From CAYPOY01 sp964412395 (GTDB lineage Bacteria > Chloroflexota > Anaerolineae > B4-G1): a stretch of 8,120 nt of DNA. The DNA lies in assembly GCA_964412395.1 (NCBI GenBank), contig CAYPOY010000236.1:1-8120 (forward strand). The letters are read 5' to 3'. Positions 1 through 5,603 of the stretch are shown here, in pieces; position 1 is the first letter of the stretch, and the number at the start of each line of letters is the position of its first letter. A program made the translations under genes and the position numbers. A model generated the notes under the pieces. It worked only from the letters and a program-made list of their open reading frames with translations. It searched no databases and was not told the DNA's origin.

Positions 1-47
1 TCGGCCAAAATCAGTGAAAATTGGCCCAAAAACGCCGAAATGGATAA
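1..47. repeat. A-rich low-complexity 20-bp-period segment at window edge
   Basis: The first ~45 bases are clearly richer in A than the GC-rich gene that follows. They can be read as two degenerate 20-bp units (1-20 and 21-40) that agree at about 12 of 20 positions, each with a GGCC(C)AAAA core and an AAA end. In the frame of the downstream CHAT gene the segment has stops at 15-17 and 45-47. It may be the end of an intergenic repeat or of an inserted element that cut off the 5' part of the CHAT gene. It continues past the window edge, so its nature stays open. Confidence 0.3.
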
Positions 48-101
48 AGTCGAGAAGAAGCAGGACTGCGCGTCCGGCTGCGGCTGGCCGGTGCTCCCGA
101 G

Positions 102-1673
102 TTGGCAGACCTGCCCTGGGAATACCTCTACAACCCGGCCCTCAACCGCTTCCTCGTCCTCTCGGCAGAGACCCCCCTCGTGCGCTACCTGGACCTGCCG
201 GAGCGCATCCGGCCACTGGCGGTGAAGCCGCCGCTGCGGGTGTTGGTGATGATCTCCAGCCCCAGCGACCACCCTCCGCTCGACGTGGAGGGGGAGTGGG
301 CGAAACTGAAGGAGGCTCTGGGGGACCTGGAGCAGCGGGGGCTGGTGGCGCTGGAGCGGCTGGAAGAGGCTACGCTGGCGGCGTTGCAGCGGCGGCTGCG
401 GCGGGGGGAGTACCACATCTTTCATTTCATCGGCCACGGTGGTTTCGACGAGCGGGCCCAGGATGGGGTGCTGCTACTGGAGGGCGAACACGGGCGGGGC
501 CGCTCGGTGAGTGGGCAGGACCTGGGGACGCTGCTGCACGACGAGCGCACGTTGCGGCTGGCGATTCTCAACGCCTGCGAGGGAGCACGTACCTCTCGCA
601 GCGACCCATTCGTTGGCACGGCCCAGAGCCTGGTGCAACAGGGGATTCCGGCTGTCATCGCCATGCAGTTCGAGATAACGGACGAGGCGGCTATCACCCT
701 GGCGCACGAGTTCTACGCTGCTGTGGCCGATGGCTACCCGGTGGACGCCGCTCTGGCGGAGGCGCGCAAGGCGATCTTCGCCCAGGGCAACGACGTGGAG
801 TGGGGCACGCCGGTGCTGTACATGCGTGCGCCGGATGGGCGTATCTTTGACATCGAGCGGGTGAGCGAAGAAAAGCGAAGGAGCGCGCGGGTCGGCGCTC
901 TCTACCGCGAGGCGCAGGCGGCGATGGCGGGAGAAGACTGGGCGGCGGCGGCCGAGAAGTTGCAGGCCCTCCTGACCCTGGATCCGGCTCACGCGGAGGC
1001 GGCGGCCAGGTTAGACCAGGCCCGGCGACAGCAGGCAAGAGCAGTGCAGGAACAGGCGACTCGGACGCCGCGACCGGCCCCGTCCAGACCAAGCCGCTGG
1101 CTTTGGGTGGGTATCCCCGCGGCGCTGCTGGTACTCCTGCTCGTTTGTGGTGGGGGATACCTCGTTCTTCGCTCTATTATCAGCCCTACGCCTACCCCCA
1201 CTCCGACCCAGATAGTGCCACCTACGGACACCCGTACGCCGACGCCGACGGCGGCTACCCCCACTCCGACCCAAACGATGATGTCTATTGACACCCCTAC
1301 GCCGACACCGACACTCACGCCCAAGCCAATGCCCGACTTGTTTGTCTCCGAGTTCTCCTTGGGCCCGTCCACTCCAATCCAAAATCGTCCTGTGTCTGTT
1401 CGCCTTGGCGTATATAACCAAGGGACCGGCAGCGCAGGGGCTTTCACGGTGGAGTGGTGGGCTGGCGAAAGCTATTCCGCGCCTGCATGCACCTGGCAGG
1501 TGGACAGTTTGGTTGCTCGAGGAGGGAGAATCCTCACCTGCACGTATGCTGGATACCCCAGTTGGTATCCCAGCATCACTACCAAAGCCGTCGTCGACTC
1601 CGCAGGGGAGGTGGCCGAAAGCGATGAGGGAAACAATACAGAGAGTATGACGATCAGCGTGAGTCGTCCCTGA
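102..1673 (+). CDS. Membrane-anchored CHAT-domain peptidase with Thr/Pro stalk and CARDB ectodomain (5' end probably lost)
   Basis: Caspase/separase-like CHAT peptidase, probably cleaving partner proteins in the cytoplasm. Residue numbers count from TTG 102. CHAT core is ~1-255, with catalytic His in HFIGHGG (H112) and Cys in LNACEG (C159), both intact. A TPR-like helical stretch (AxxxMAGEDWAAAAEKLQALL) follows at ~263-310. One membrane helix spans ~333-356, preceded by Arg residues, which favours N-in/C-out. A Thr-Pro stalk spans ~360-409 and a CARDB-like beta domain ~411-523, with the typical PDLFVSEFSL start, NQGTGSAG, and GEVAESDEGNN end, plus two Cys that could form a disulfide. The start is doubtful: no SD precedes TTG 102, and the frame is open back to 48, where it encodes REEAGLRVRLRL, a normal part of CHAT domains. 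No ATG/GTG/TTG exists there and TAA lies at 45-47. The gene is therefore 5'-truncated, frameshifted, or uses an unusual start. Confidence 0.82.
   Translation: MADLPWEYLYNPALNRFLVLSAETPLVRYLDLPERIRPLAVKPPLRVLVMISSPSDHPPLDVEGEWAKLKEALGDLEQRGLVALERLEEATLAALQRRLRRGEYHIFHFIGHGGFDERAQDGVLLLEGEHGRGRSVSGQDLGTLLHDERTLRLAILNACEGARTSRSDPFVGTAQSLVQQGIPAVIAMQFEITDEAAITLAHEFYAAVADGYPVDAALAEARKAIFAQGNDVEWGTPVLYMRAPDGRIFDIERVSEEKRRSARVGALYREAQAAMAGEDWAAAAEKLQALLTLDPAHAEAAARLDQARRQQARAVQEQATRTPRPAPSRPSRWLWVGIPAALLVLLLVCGGGYLVLRSIISPTPTPTPTQIVPPTDTRTPTPTAATPTPTQTMMSIDTPTPTPTLTPKPMPDLFVSEFSLGPSTPIQNRPVSVRLGVYNQGTGSAGAFTVEWWAGESYSAPACTWQVDSLVARGGRILTCTYAGYPSWYPSITTKAVVDSAGEVAESDEGNNTESMTISVSRP
1191..1273 (+). 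repeat. Internal repeat in the Thr-Pro stalk (two 19-bp exact copies)
   Basis: The 19-mer beginning CTACCCCCACT occurs at 1192-1210 and again at 1255-1273. The copies are 63 bp (21 codons) apart and in the same reading frame, each encoding TPTPTQ. The spacing is a multiple of three, so gain or loss of one unit would change stalk length without breaking the frame. Confidence 0.75.
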
Positions 1674-1698
1674 ACCTACTTGGGCTTTCATGAAGATC

Positions 1699-1733
1699 TG
1701 TCATTTGTCATTTACCTTCTATCGCGTTATAAT
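1699..1733 (+). promoter_or_regulatory. Sigma-70-type promoter for the FHA operon (near-leaderless)
   Basis: The -35 box TTGTCA (1705-1710) and the -10 box TATAAT (1728-1733) are separated by exactly 17 bp; together they match 11 of 12 consensus bases. Transcription would start at about 1739-1741, only 2-4 bases before the ATG at 1743, so the mRNA should be essentially leaderless. No Shine-Dalgarno lies before that ATG, which agrees. A tandem 7-bp repeat TGTCATT (1699-1705 and 1706-1712) overlaps the -35 box. Confidence 0.7.
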
Positions 1734-1742
1734 CGCTGCGCT

Positions 1743-2546
1743 ATGAGTAAGATCGCACGCTTCGAAGCCCTGGCGGAGCGGTTGGTGGAGGGAACTTTCG
1801 CTCGTCTTTTCGCCGGGCGGCTCAGCCCGCTGGAGGTCGCCACGCATCTCACGCGGGCCATGGAAGATTACCAGGTCCTATCTCCTGATGGCACACCGCA
1901 GGCCCCGACCCACTATTGGGTCTACCTGCACCCGGATGACTATGACGCATTGGCAGCTGAGCTGCTGGCCCTGGAGGCAGAGCTGGCCCACTACGTGGCT
2001 GGATTGGCCGCCCAGGCTGGCCTGGCGCTTGAGGTCACGCCGGTTATCCACGTGCTGGCCGAGGAGGGAATGGTCCCCCACCAGGTGCGCGTCGGGGCGC
2101 GCTGGATGCCGGAGGAAGCGGCCGAAGTGGAGAGTACCCGTGAGATGGAGGCCAGCGAAGGGGATGCCGAGGTAGAGGCCGCGATAGCGCCGCCGGGCCG
2201 TCCGTTCCTGATCCTGGGAGGTCATCGCCACGTGAACCTTCTCCAGCCTGTCCTATCCATCGGGCGCGCGCTTGATAACGATGTCATCATCGAAGACCCA
2301 CGTGTATCCCGTCATCATGCTCAACTTCGCCAACGATATGGTCGCTACGTGCTCTACGACCTGGGGAGTTCCGGCGGCACGCAGATCAACGGCTACCCGA
2401 TCGAGGAGTGTGTGTTGCACGCTGGCGACGTCATCTGCTTCGCTGGCGTTCAGGTCATCTACAGCGAGGATCCGCCCACCCCAATTCCGCTACCGGATAG
2501 CGAGGACACTCCGCCGTTCGCTTCTCAGGAGGTCGGGTTCAGTTAG
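1743..2546 (+). CDS. DUF3662 + FHA domain protein (FhaA-like)
   Basis: Soluble phosphothreonine-binding adaptor of 267 aa. The N-terminal ~120 residues match the DUF3662/FhaA N-domain: a RFEALAERLVEGTFARLF start, then GRLSPLEVATHLTRAME. An acidic, Ala-rich linker (~125-155) leads to a C-terminal FHA domain at ~160-250. This has the expected loops: GR (G174-R175), SRHH (S189-H192) and GSSGGTQING (208-217). The usual Asn after Ser in the third loop is Gly (SGGT), although the second Asn (N216) is kept. ATG 1743 is chosen because the domain begins exactly there; an upstream in-frame start at 1680 would add 21 unrelated residues and would lie upstream of the promoter. The stop is 2 bp before the next FHA gene. 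In Actinobacteria such pairs work with PknA/PknB-type Ser/Thr kinases at the envelope; no kinase is visible here. Confidence 0.88.
   Translation: MSKIARFEALAERLVEGTFARLFAGRLSPLEVATHLTRAMEDYQVLSPDGTPQAPTHYWVYLHPDDYDALAAELLALEAELAHYVAGLAAQAGLALEVTPVIHVLAEEGMVPHQVRVGARWMPEEAAEVESTREMEASEGDAEVEAAIAPPGRPFLILGGHRHVNLLQPVLSIGRALDNDVIIEDPRVSRHHAQLRQRYGRYVLYDLGSSGGTQINGYPIEECVLHAGDVICFAGVQVIYSEDPPTPIPLPDSEDTPPFASQEVGFS
2527..2532 (+). promoter_or_regulatory. Candidate RBS AGGAGG for the second FHA gene
   Basis: AGGAGG lies in the last codons of the DUF3662-FHA gene, 16 bases before ATG 2549. The spacing is longer than usual, so translation of this gene may instead depend on coupling across the 2-bp gap from the upstream stop codon. 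Confidence 0.4.
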
Positions 2547-2548
2547 CG

Positions 2549-2977
2549 ATGGACATCCTGCTACTGGTCCTGCGGCTCCTGCTTGCCGTATTGCTCTATG
2601 CTTTCCTGGCTGCGGTGCTGGCGATGCTGTGGCGCGACCTGCGGCAGGCGACTACCAGCCATGGGGCAGCTCGGCCGGGTGGGCAATTGGTCGTCCTGCA
2701 CGCGGCGGACGAGAAACTCGCTGTGGGCACTGCCTTCCCATTGCAGCCGGTCACCTCCGTAGGCCGCTCGCCGAGCAACACAATCCCTATCCCAGATACC
2801 TATGCCTCTGCTCAGCACGCCCTGCTGACCTGGCGAGAAGGCCAGTGGTGGCTGGAGGACCGGGACAGTCGCAATGGGACACTGCTCAACGGCGTGCGCA
2901 TCAATAACCCTACCGTCGTCAGCGCAGGAGACGTCATCGGCGTGGGCCGTGCACAACTGAAACTGGAGTTGGAGTGA
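2549..2977 (+). CDS. Membrane-anchored FHA domain protein (FhaB-like)
   Basis: Small 142-aa protein with a hydrophobic N-terminal helix (~3-27, Leu/Ala/Val rich, followed by WRDLRQ), a short linker and a C-terminal FHA domain (~48-142). FHA loop residues are visible: VGR (71-73), SAQH (S87-H90), SRNGT (107-111) and LNG (113-115), so phosphothreonine binding should be intact. The positive residues after the helix place the FHA domain in the cytoplasm. This is the usual layout of FhaB/FipA-like partners, found beside FhaA-type proteins in cell-wall and division operons. The gene starts 2 bp after the DUF3662-FHA stop. Its own TGA overlaps an ATG (ATGA-type junction at 2975-2979), which suggests coupled translation with what follows. 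Confidence 0.88.
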   Translation: MDILLLVLRLLLAVLLYAFLAAVLAMLWRDLRQATTSHGAARPGGQLVVLHAADEKLAVGTAFPLQPVTSVGRSPSNTIPIPDTYASAQHALLTWREGQWWLEDRDSRNGTLLNGVRINNPTVVSAGDVIGVGRAQLKLELE

Positions 2978-3027
2978 TGGACGTTCCTATGGTGCGAAAC
3001 AGGGGGATGTACCGGGGCGTGACGTGA
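2977..3027 (+). CDS. Possible 16-codon coupling ORF between the FHA and glycosyltransferase genes
   Basis: An ATG overlapping the FHA gene's stop (TGATG, 2975-2979) opens a 16-codon frame, MDVPMVRNRGMYRGVT. Its TGA (3025-3027) overlaps the GTG start of the glycosyltransferase (GTGA, 3024-3027). It therefore links the two genes by stop-start overlaps on both sides. It may act only to carry ribosomes across the 46-base gap. There is no recognisable product and no evidence of conservation, and the arrangement could be chance. Confidence 0.3.
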   Translation: MDVPMVRNRGMYRGVT

Positions 3028-4655
3028 GGGATGAGGCGCACCTCGAACGGGGCGACTGGCCCTGGCTGGTGAGCCTGCTGCTCATCGGCTGCCTGACCCT
3101 CGGTGTCTTCGCTCTCACCGCCCACCGTTTCACCGACGGCCAGGGGAGTGTTCCGCTGGACGACGCCTGGATCCACTTTCAGTTCGCCCGCAACCTGGCC
3201 CGAGGCGACGGTCTCTCGTTCAATCCCGGCCAACCCACATCTGGCTCCACCGCGCCGCTGTGGACGCTGCTCCTGGCCGGTGTGTACTTCGCAGGCGGTC
3301 GGTTTCCCATCGCCGGGCAACTGTTGAGCGGGGCCTGCTTCCTGACCACGCTGGGAACGACCTACGCGCTGGGCAAGCGGCTGACGGGCAGCCGCTGGGC
3401 CGCCTGGCTGGCCGGGGTGGTAGTCGCGACCAACGGGCGCATGGTCTGGGCCGGTCTCTCGGCGCTGGAGACGTGTCTGTTCGCCACGCTGAGCCTGCTG
3501 GCTACAGATGCCCACCTGAGTGACTGTGACACCCGCCGCTACCGGCTGCGCACGGCGGCGCTCTTCGGGCTGGCAGCGCTGAGCCGTCCCGAAGGTTACC
3601 TCCTCTTCGCGCTGGCGCTGGCTGATTTCGTTGTGCAAGTGGGCAAGCGGGCAGGTGGGCAAGCGGGCAAGTGGGCAAGTGGGCAAGTGGGCAAGTCTGC
3701 AAGTGGGCAAGTCTGCAGGTTGGCAGGTCGGCAAGTGTTGCCTGTTGTCCTTTTCGCTGCTATCGTGCTCCCCTACCTCATCTTCTCGCTGCACACCAGC
3801 GGCCACCTGCTCCCCAACACCTACCATGCCAAAGCCGTCGTTGATTTCCGGCCTGATCTCGATTTTTTGAGTGTGGCAGCCCGGTATCTGGTCCTGGACA
3901 ACCCGCTTTTGCTGCCCTTTTATGTCCTGGGGATAGGCGTGATGCTCCGTCGCGCCCCCCTGCTGAGCCTGTGGAGCGCTGGCCTGCCGCTGGTTTACGC
4001 TTTCCTCCACGCCGTGCTTTACCAGCACGGGCGTTACTTGATTCCGCTTATCCCCTGCAATGCAGTCATTGGTGTCGTGGGGCTGCTAGAAGCACGACGG
4101 CTGGCGGCACGGCGCGGGTGGCGTTGGGCTTCCTCCCTTCCCGCTCTTCTCCCTTCCCTCGTAGGGGAGGGCCGGGGAGGGGTCGGGAGGGGACGGGGGA
4201 GGGGTCTCGCGGTGCTGGTCAGCCTGCTCGTCGTCACCGGGACGGTCTGGCGGCTGCCGACGATGGCGCATCTCTACGCCTGGAACGTGGACAACATCAA
4301 CGAGATGCACGTCGCGATTGGCCACTGGATCGCAGACCACACTCCGCCGGACGCGGTCCTGGCCCTGAACGACATCGGTGCCATCACCTACATCGCCGAG
4401 CGGCCGGTGGTGGACCTGGCGGGCCTGGTCACGCCGGAGGTCGTCCCGCTCCTACACGCCCCCGACCGGGATTCGCGCCTGGTCGCTCTTTTGGCCGAGC
4501 GGGGCGTGCGGTACGTCATCATTTTCCCCGATTGGTTCCCCGACCTGGCCGCCTGCGACGACGTTTTGGAGCCAGTGCACCAGGTGACGTTGGAACGCAA
4601 CACCATCGCCGGTGGGGAGACGATGGTTGTCTACCGTACGCACTGGCGCAGATAG
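3024..4655 (+). CDS. Polytopic GT-C-type glycosyltransferase with repeat-derived loops
   Basis: Integral membrane protein of 543 aa with about ten or more hydrophobic helices; the first is at ~12-33. The first extracytoplasmic loop carries the paired acidic motif LDDAWIHFQFARNLARGDG (D46-D47), followed by FNPGQPTSGSTAPLWTLLLA. This pattern is typical of polyprenyl-phosphate-sugar-dependent GT-C enzymes (mannosyl- or arabinofuranosyltransferase-like). The C-terminal ~110 residues form a soluble domain ending in MVVYRTHWRR. The likely role is sugar transfer to envelope glycans or proteins outside the membrane; donor and acceptor are unknown. GTG 3024 is the first start in this frame and overlaps the stop of a preceding mini-ORF; no close SD is seen. 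Two loops are encoded by repeats: an 8-aa-period Gly/Lys/Gln segment at ~204-239 and a Gly/Arg segment at ~370-394. Neither breaks the frame. Confidence 0.8.
   Translation: MRDEAHLERGDWPWLVSLLLIGCLTLGVFALTAHRFTDGQGSVPLDDAWIHFQFARNLARGDGLSFNPGQPTSGSTAPLWTLLLAGVYFAGGRFPIAGQLLSGACFLTTLGTTYALGKRLTGSRWAAWLAGVVVATNGRMVWAGLSALETCLFATLSLLATDAHLSDCDTRRYRLRTAALFGLAALSRPEGYLLFALALADFVVQVGKRAGGQAGKWASGQVGKSASGQVCRLAGRQVLPVVLFAAIVLPYLIFSLHTSGHLLPNTYHAKAVVDFRPDLDFLSVAARYLVLDNPLLLPFYVLGIGVMLRRAPLLSLWSAGLPLVYAFLHAVLYQHGRYLIPLIPCNAVIGVVGLLEARRLAARRGWRWASSLPALLPSLVGEGRGGVGRGRGRGLAVLVSLLVVTGTVWRLPTMAHLYAWNVDNINEMHVAIGHWIADHTPPDAVLALNDIGAITYIAERPVVDLAGLVTPEVVPLLHAPDRDSRLVALLAERGVRYVIIFPDWFPDLAACDDVLEPVHQVTLERNTIAGGETMVVYRTHWRR
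3635..3738. repeat. Minisatellite: 13 tandem 8-bp units (consensus GCARGTGG) inside the glycosyltransferase gene
   Basis: Thirteen consecutive 8-bp units can be read without any indel; variants include GCAAGTGG, GCAAGCGG, GCAGGTGG and GCAAGTCT. Eight is not a multiple of three, so three units make a 24-bp, 8-residue peptide period (GKWASGQV, GKSASGQV and similar), and all three + frames read related peptides. On the other strand the unit reads CCACYTGC, which makes long spurious antisense frames. It lies between two membrane helices. Confidence 0.92.
4131..4207. repeat. GC-rich palindromic repeat inside the glycosyltransferase gene
   Basis: A pyrimidine-rich half (TCCTCCCTTCC...) is followed by a purine-rich half. 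The hairpin is CCCTTCCC (4151-4158), loop TCGTA, GGGGAGGG (4164-4171): eight pairs including one G-T. The G-rich half contains eight runs of three or more G separated by 1-2 bases (4164-4204). The encoded peptide (LPSLVGEGRGG and onward) resembles those produced by interspersed palindromic repeats of the 'SLVGEG' kind seen scattered in many high-GC genomes. That likeness is from memory, not from a search. Confidence 0.65.
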
Positions 4656-4666
4656 GGCTGGTGGGG

Positions 4667-4672
4667 TAAAAT
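4667..4672 (+). promoter_or_regulatory. Possible -10 box (TAAAAT) upstream of mtnP
   Basis: TAAAAT sits in the 54-bp gap after the glycosyltransferase stop, 38-43 bases before the mtnP ATG. No good -35 hexamer is found 16-19 bp upstream, so this is weak. Without it, mtnP would be transcribed from the upstream operon. Confidence 0.3.
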
Positions 4673-4696
4673 AGAACCGGCAGCAACTTATCAATG

Positions 4697-4702
4697 AAGG
4701 AG
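4697..4702 (+). promoter_or_regulatory. RBS AAGGAG of mtnP
   Basis: AAGGAG is seven bases before ATG 4710, at good spacing, and supports that start codon. Confidence 0.8.
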
Positions 4703-4709
4703 TGCACCA

Positions 4710-5582
4710 ATGACTGAAACCCCCATCCGCATCGGCGTCATCGGTGGAAGCGGTCTCTACCAGATGGAGGGACTGACTGACGTCGAGGAGCGCCGCATCT
4801 CCACCCCCTTCGGCGATCCCTCTGATGTCATCATCATCGGCACGCTGGAGGGAGTGCGCGTCGCCTTCGTGGCCCGGCACGGGCGGGGCCATCGCGTTAT
4901 GCCCACCGAGGTCAACTACCGGGCCAATGTCTTCGCGCTCAAAAGTCTGGGTGTCGAGCAAGTCATCTCTGTCTCCGCCTGCGGCTCCCTGCGGGAGCAT
5001 CTCCACCCCGGCGAAATCGTCGTTCCCGACCAGTTGTTCGACTTCACCAAGAGGCGGGACTATACCTTCTTCGGGGGCGGGCTGGTGGCCCACATCGGCG
5101 TCGCCGATCCCCTCTGTCCGCGCCTCTCGGCCCTCCTGGCCGACGCAGTGGAGGAGGCCAGTGGCACGGTCCACCGGGGTGGGCGCTTCATCACCATCGA
5201 GGGCCCGCGCTTCTCCACCAAGGGGGAGAGTTTCGCCTACCGCGCCTGGGGGATGGACATTATCGGTATGACGACCTGCCCGGAGGCGTTCCTGGCGCGG
5301 GAGGCGGAGATGTGCTACGCTGTGATGGCCCACGTCACCGACTACGACGTGTGGCACGAGACCGAGGAGCCGGTCAGCGTCGAGGTGGTCATCCGTATCC
5401 TCCAGCAGAACACCGCCCTGGCCCAGCGAGCCATCCGGCTGCTGGTTCCCCGATTGGTGACAGCCGCGCGCACTTGCGAATGCAAGGATGCCCTGGCGAC
5501 CGCTATCATCACTCAGCGGGATCTGATCCCGGAGGACGTCAAGGAGAAACTGGCACCTATCGTGGGGAGGTATCTGGAGTAG
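4710..5582 (+). CDS. mtnP: S-methyl-5'-thioadenosine phosphorylase
   Basis: Cytoplasmic enzyme of the methionine salvage pathway. It splits 5'-methylthioadenosine with phosphate into adenine and 5-methylthioribose-1-phosphate. At 290 aa it is about the family's usual length. Phosphate-site motifs are visible: GGSGLY (12-17) and ARHGRGH (55-61). Others are SACGSLRE (89-96), IEGPRFSTKGES (163-174), the methionine-containing MTT (187-189), and TDYDVW (210-215). Asp211 and Asp213 correspond to the residues that recognise the 6-amino group of adenine, so the protein should prefer adenine nucleosides over hypoxanthine or guanine. The sequence aligns well with human MTAP from end to end. It lies on the same strand as its neighbours, with a 54-bp gap upstream. 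No other methionine salvage gene (for example mtnA) is in the window. Confidence 0.95.
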   Translation: MTETPIRIGVIGGSGLYQMEGLTDVEERRISTPFGDPSDVIIIGTLEGVRVAFVARHGRGHRVMPTEVNYRANVFALKSLGVEQVISVSACGSLREHLHPGEIVVPDQLFDFTKRRDYTFFGGGLVAHIGVADPLCPRLSALLADAVEEASGTVHRGGRFITIEGPRFSTKGESFAYRAWGMDIIGMTTCPEAFLAREAEMCYAVMAHVTDYDVWHETEEPVSVEVVIRILQQNTALAQRAIRLLVPRLVTAARTCECKDALATAIITQRDLIPEDVKEKLAPIVGRYLE

Positions 5583-5592
5583 GGTTCGGGTT

Positions 5593-5598
5593 GGAGGG
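5593..5598 (+). promoter_or_regulatory. RBS GGAGGG of the truncated ATPase gene
   Basis: GGAGGG lies five bases before ATG 5604, inside the 21-bp gap after mtnP. The intact RBS shows that the 5' end of this gene is still in place even though the 3' part is lost. Confidence 0.65.
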
Positions 5599-5603
5599 CA
5601 GAG

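Noticed and set aside
14..850. Overlapping 278-codon + frame across the CHAT gene
   Set aside because: It reads as Ala/Gly/Arg-rich nonsense with no domain resemblance, while the other + frame gives a clear CHAT domain with its catalytic residues.
989..1691. Minus-strand open frames opposite the Thr-Pro stalk (Gly-Val repeats)
   Set aside because: The GVGVGV pattern is only the antisense reading of the Thr-Pro codons and has no independent support.
1674..1742. Terminator after the CHAT gene
   Set aside because: No stem followed by a T run is seen in this gap; it holds only the promoter for the FHA operon.
3635..3738. CRISPR array
   Set aside because: Units are 8 bp with no spacers; this is a simple tandem repeat within a coding region.
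2934..4028. Long open frame on the minus strand (364 codons) opposite the FHA and glycosyltransferase genes
   Set aside because: It lies antisense to a well-supported gene, has low-complexity Gln/Arg/Pro composition, and contains the 8-bp repeat read as LPTC/PLAHL units. The repeat lacks stops in this frame and high GC explains the rest.
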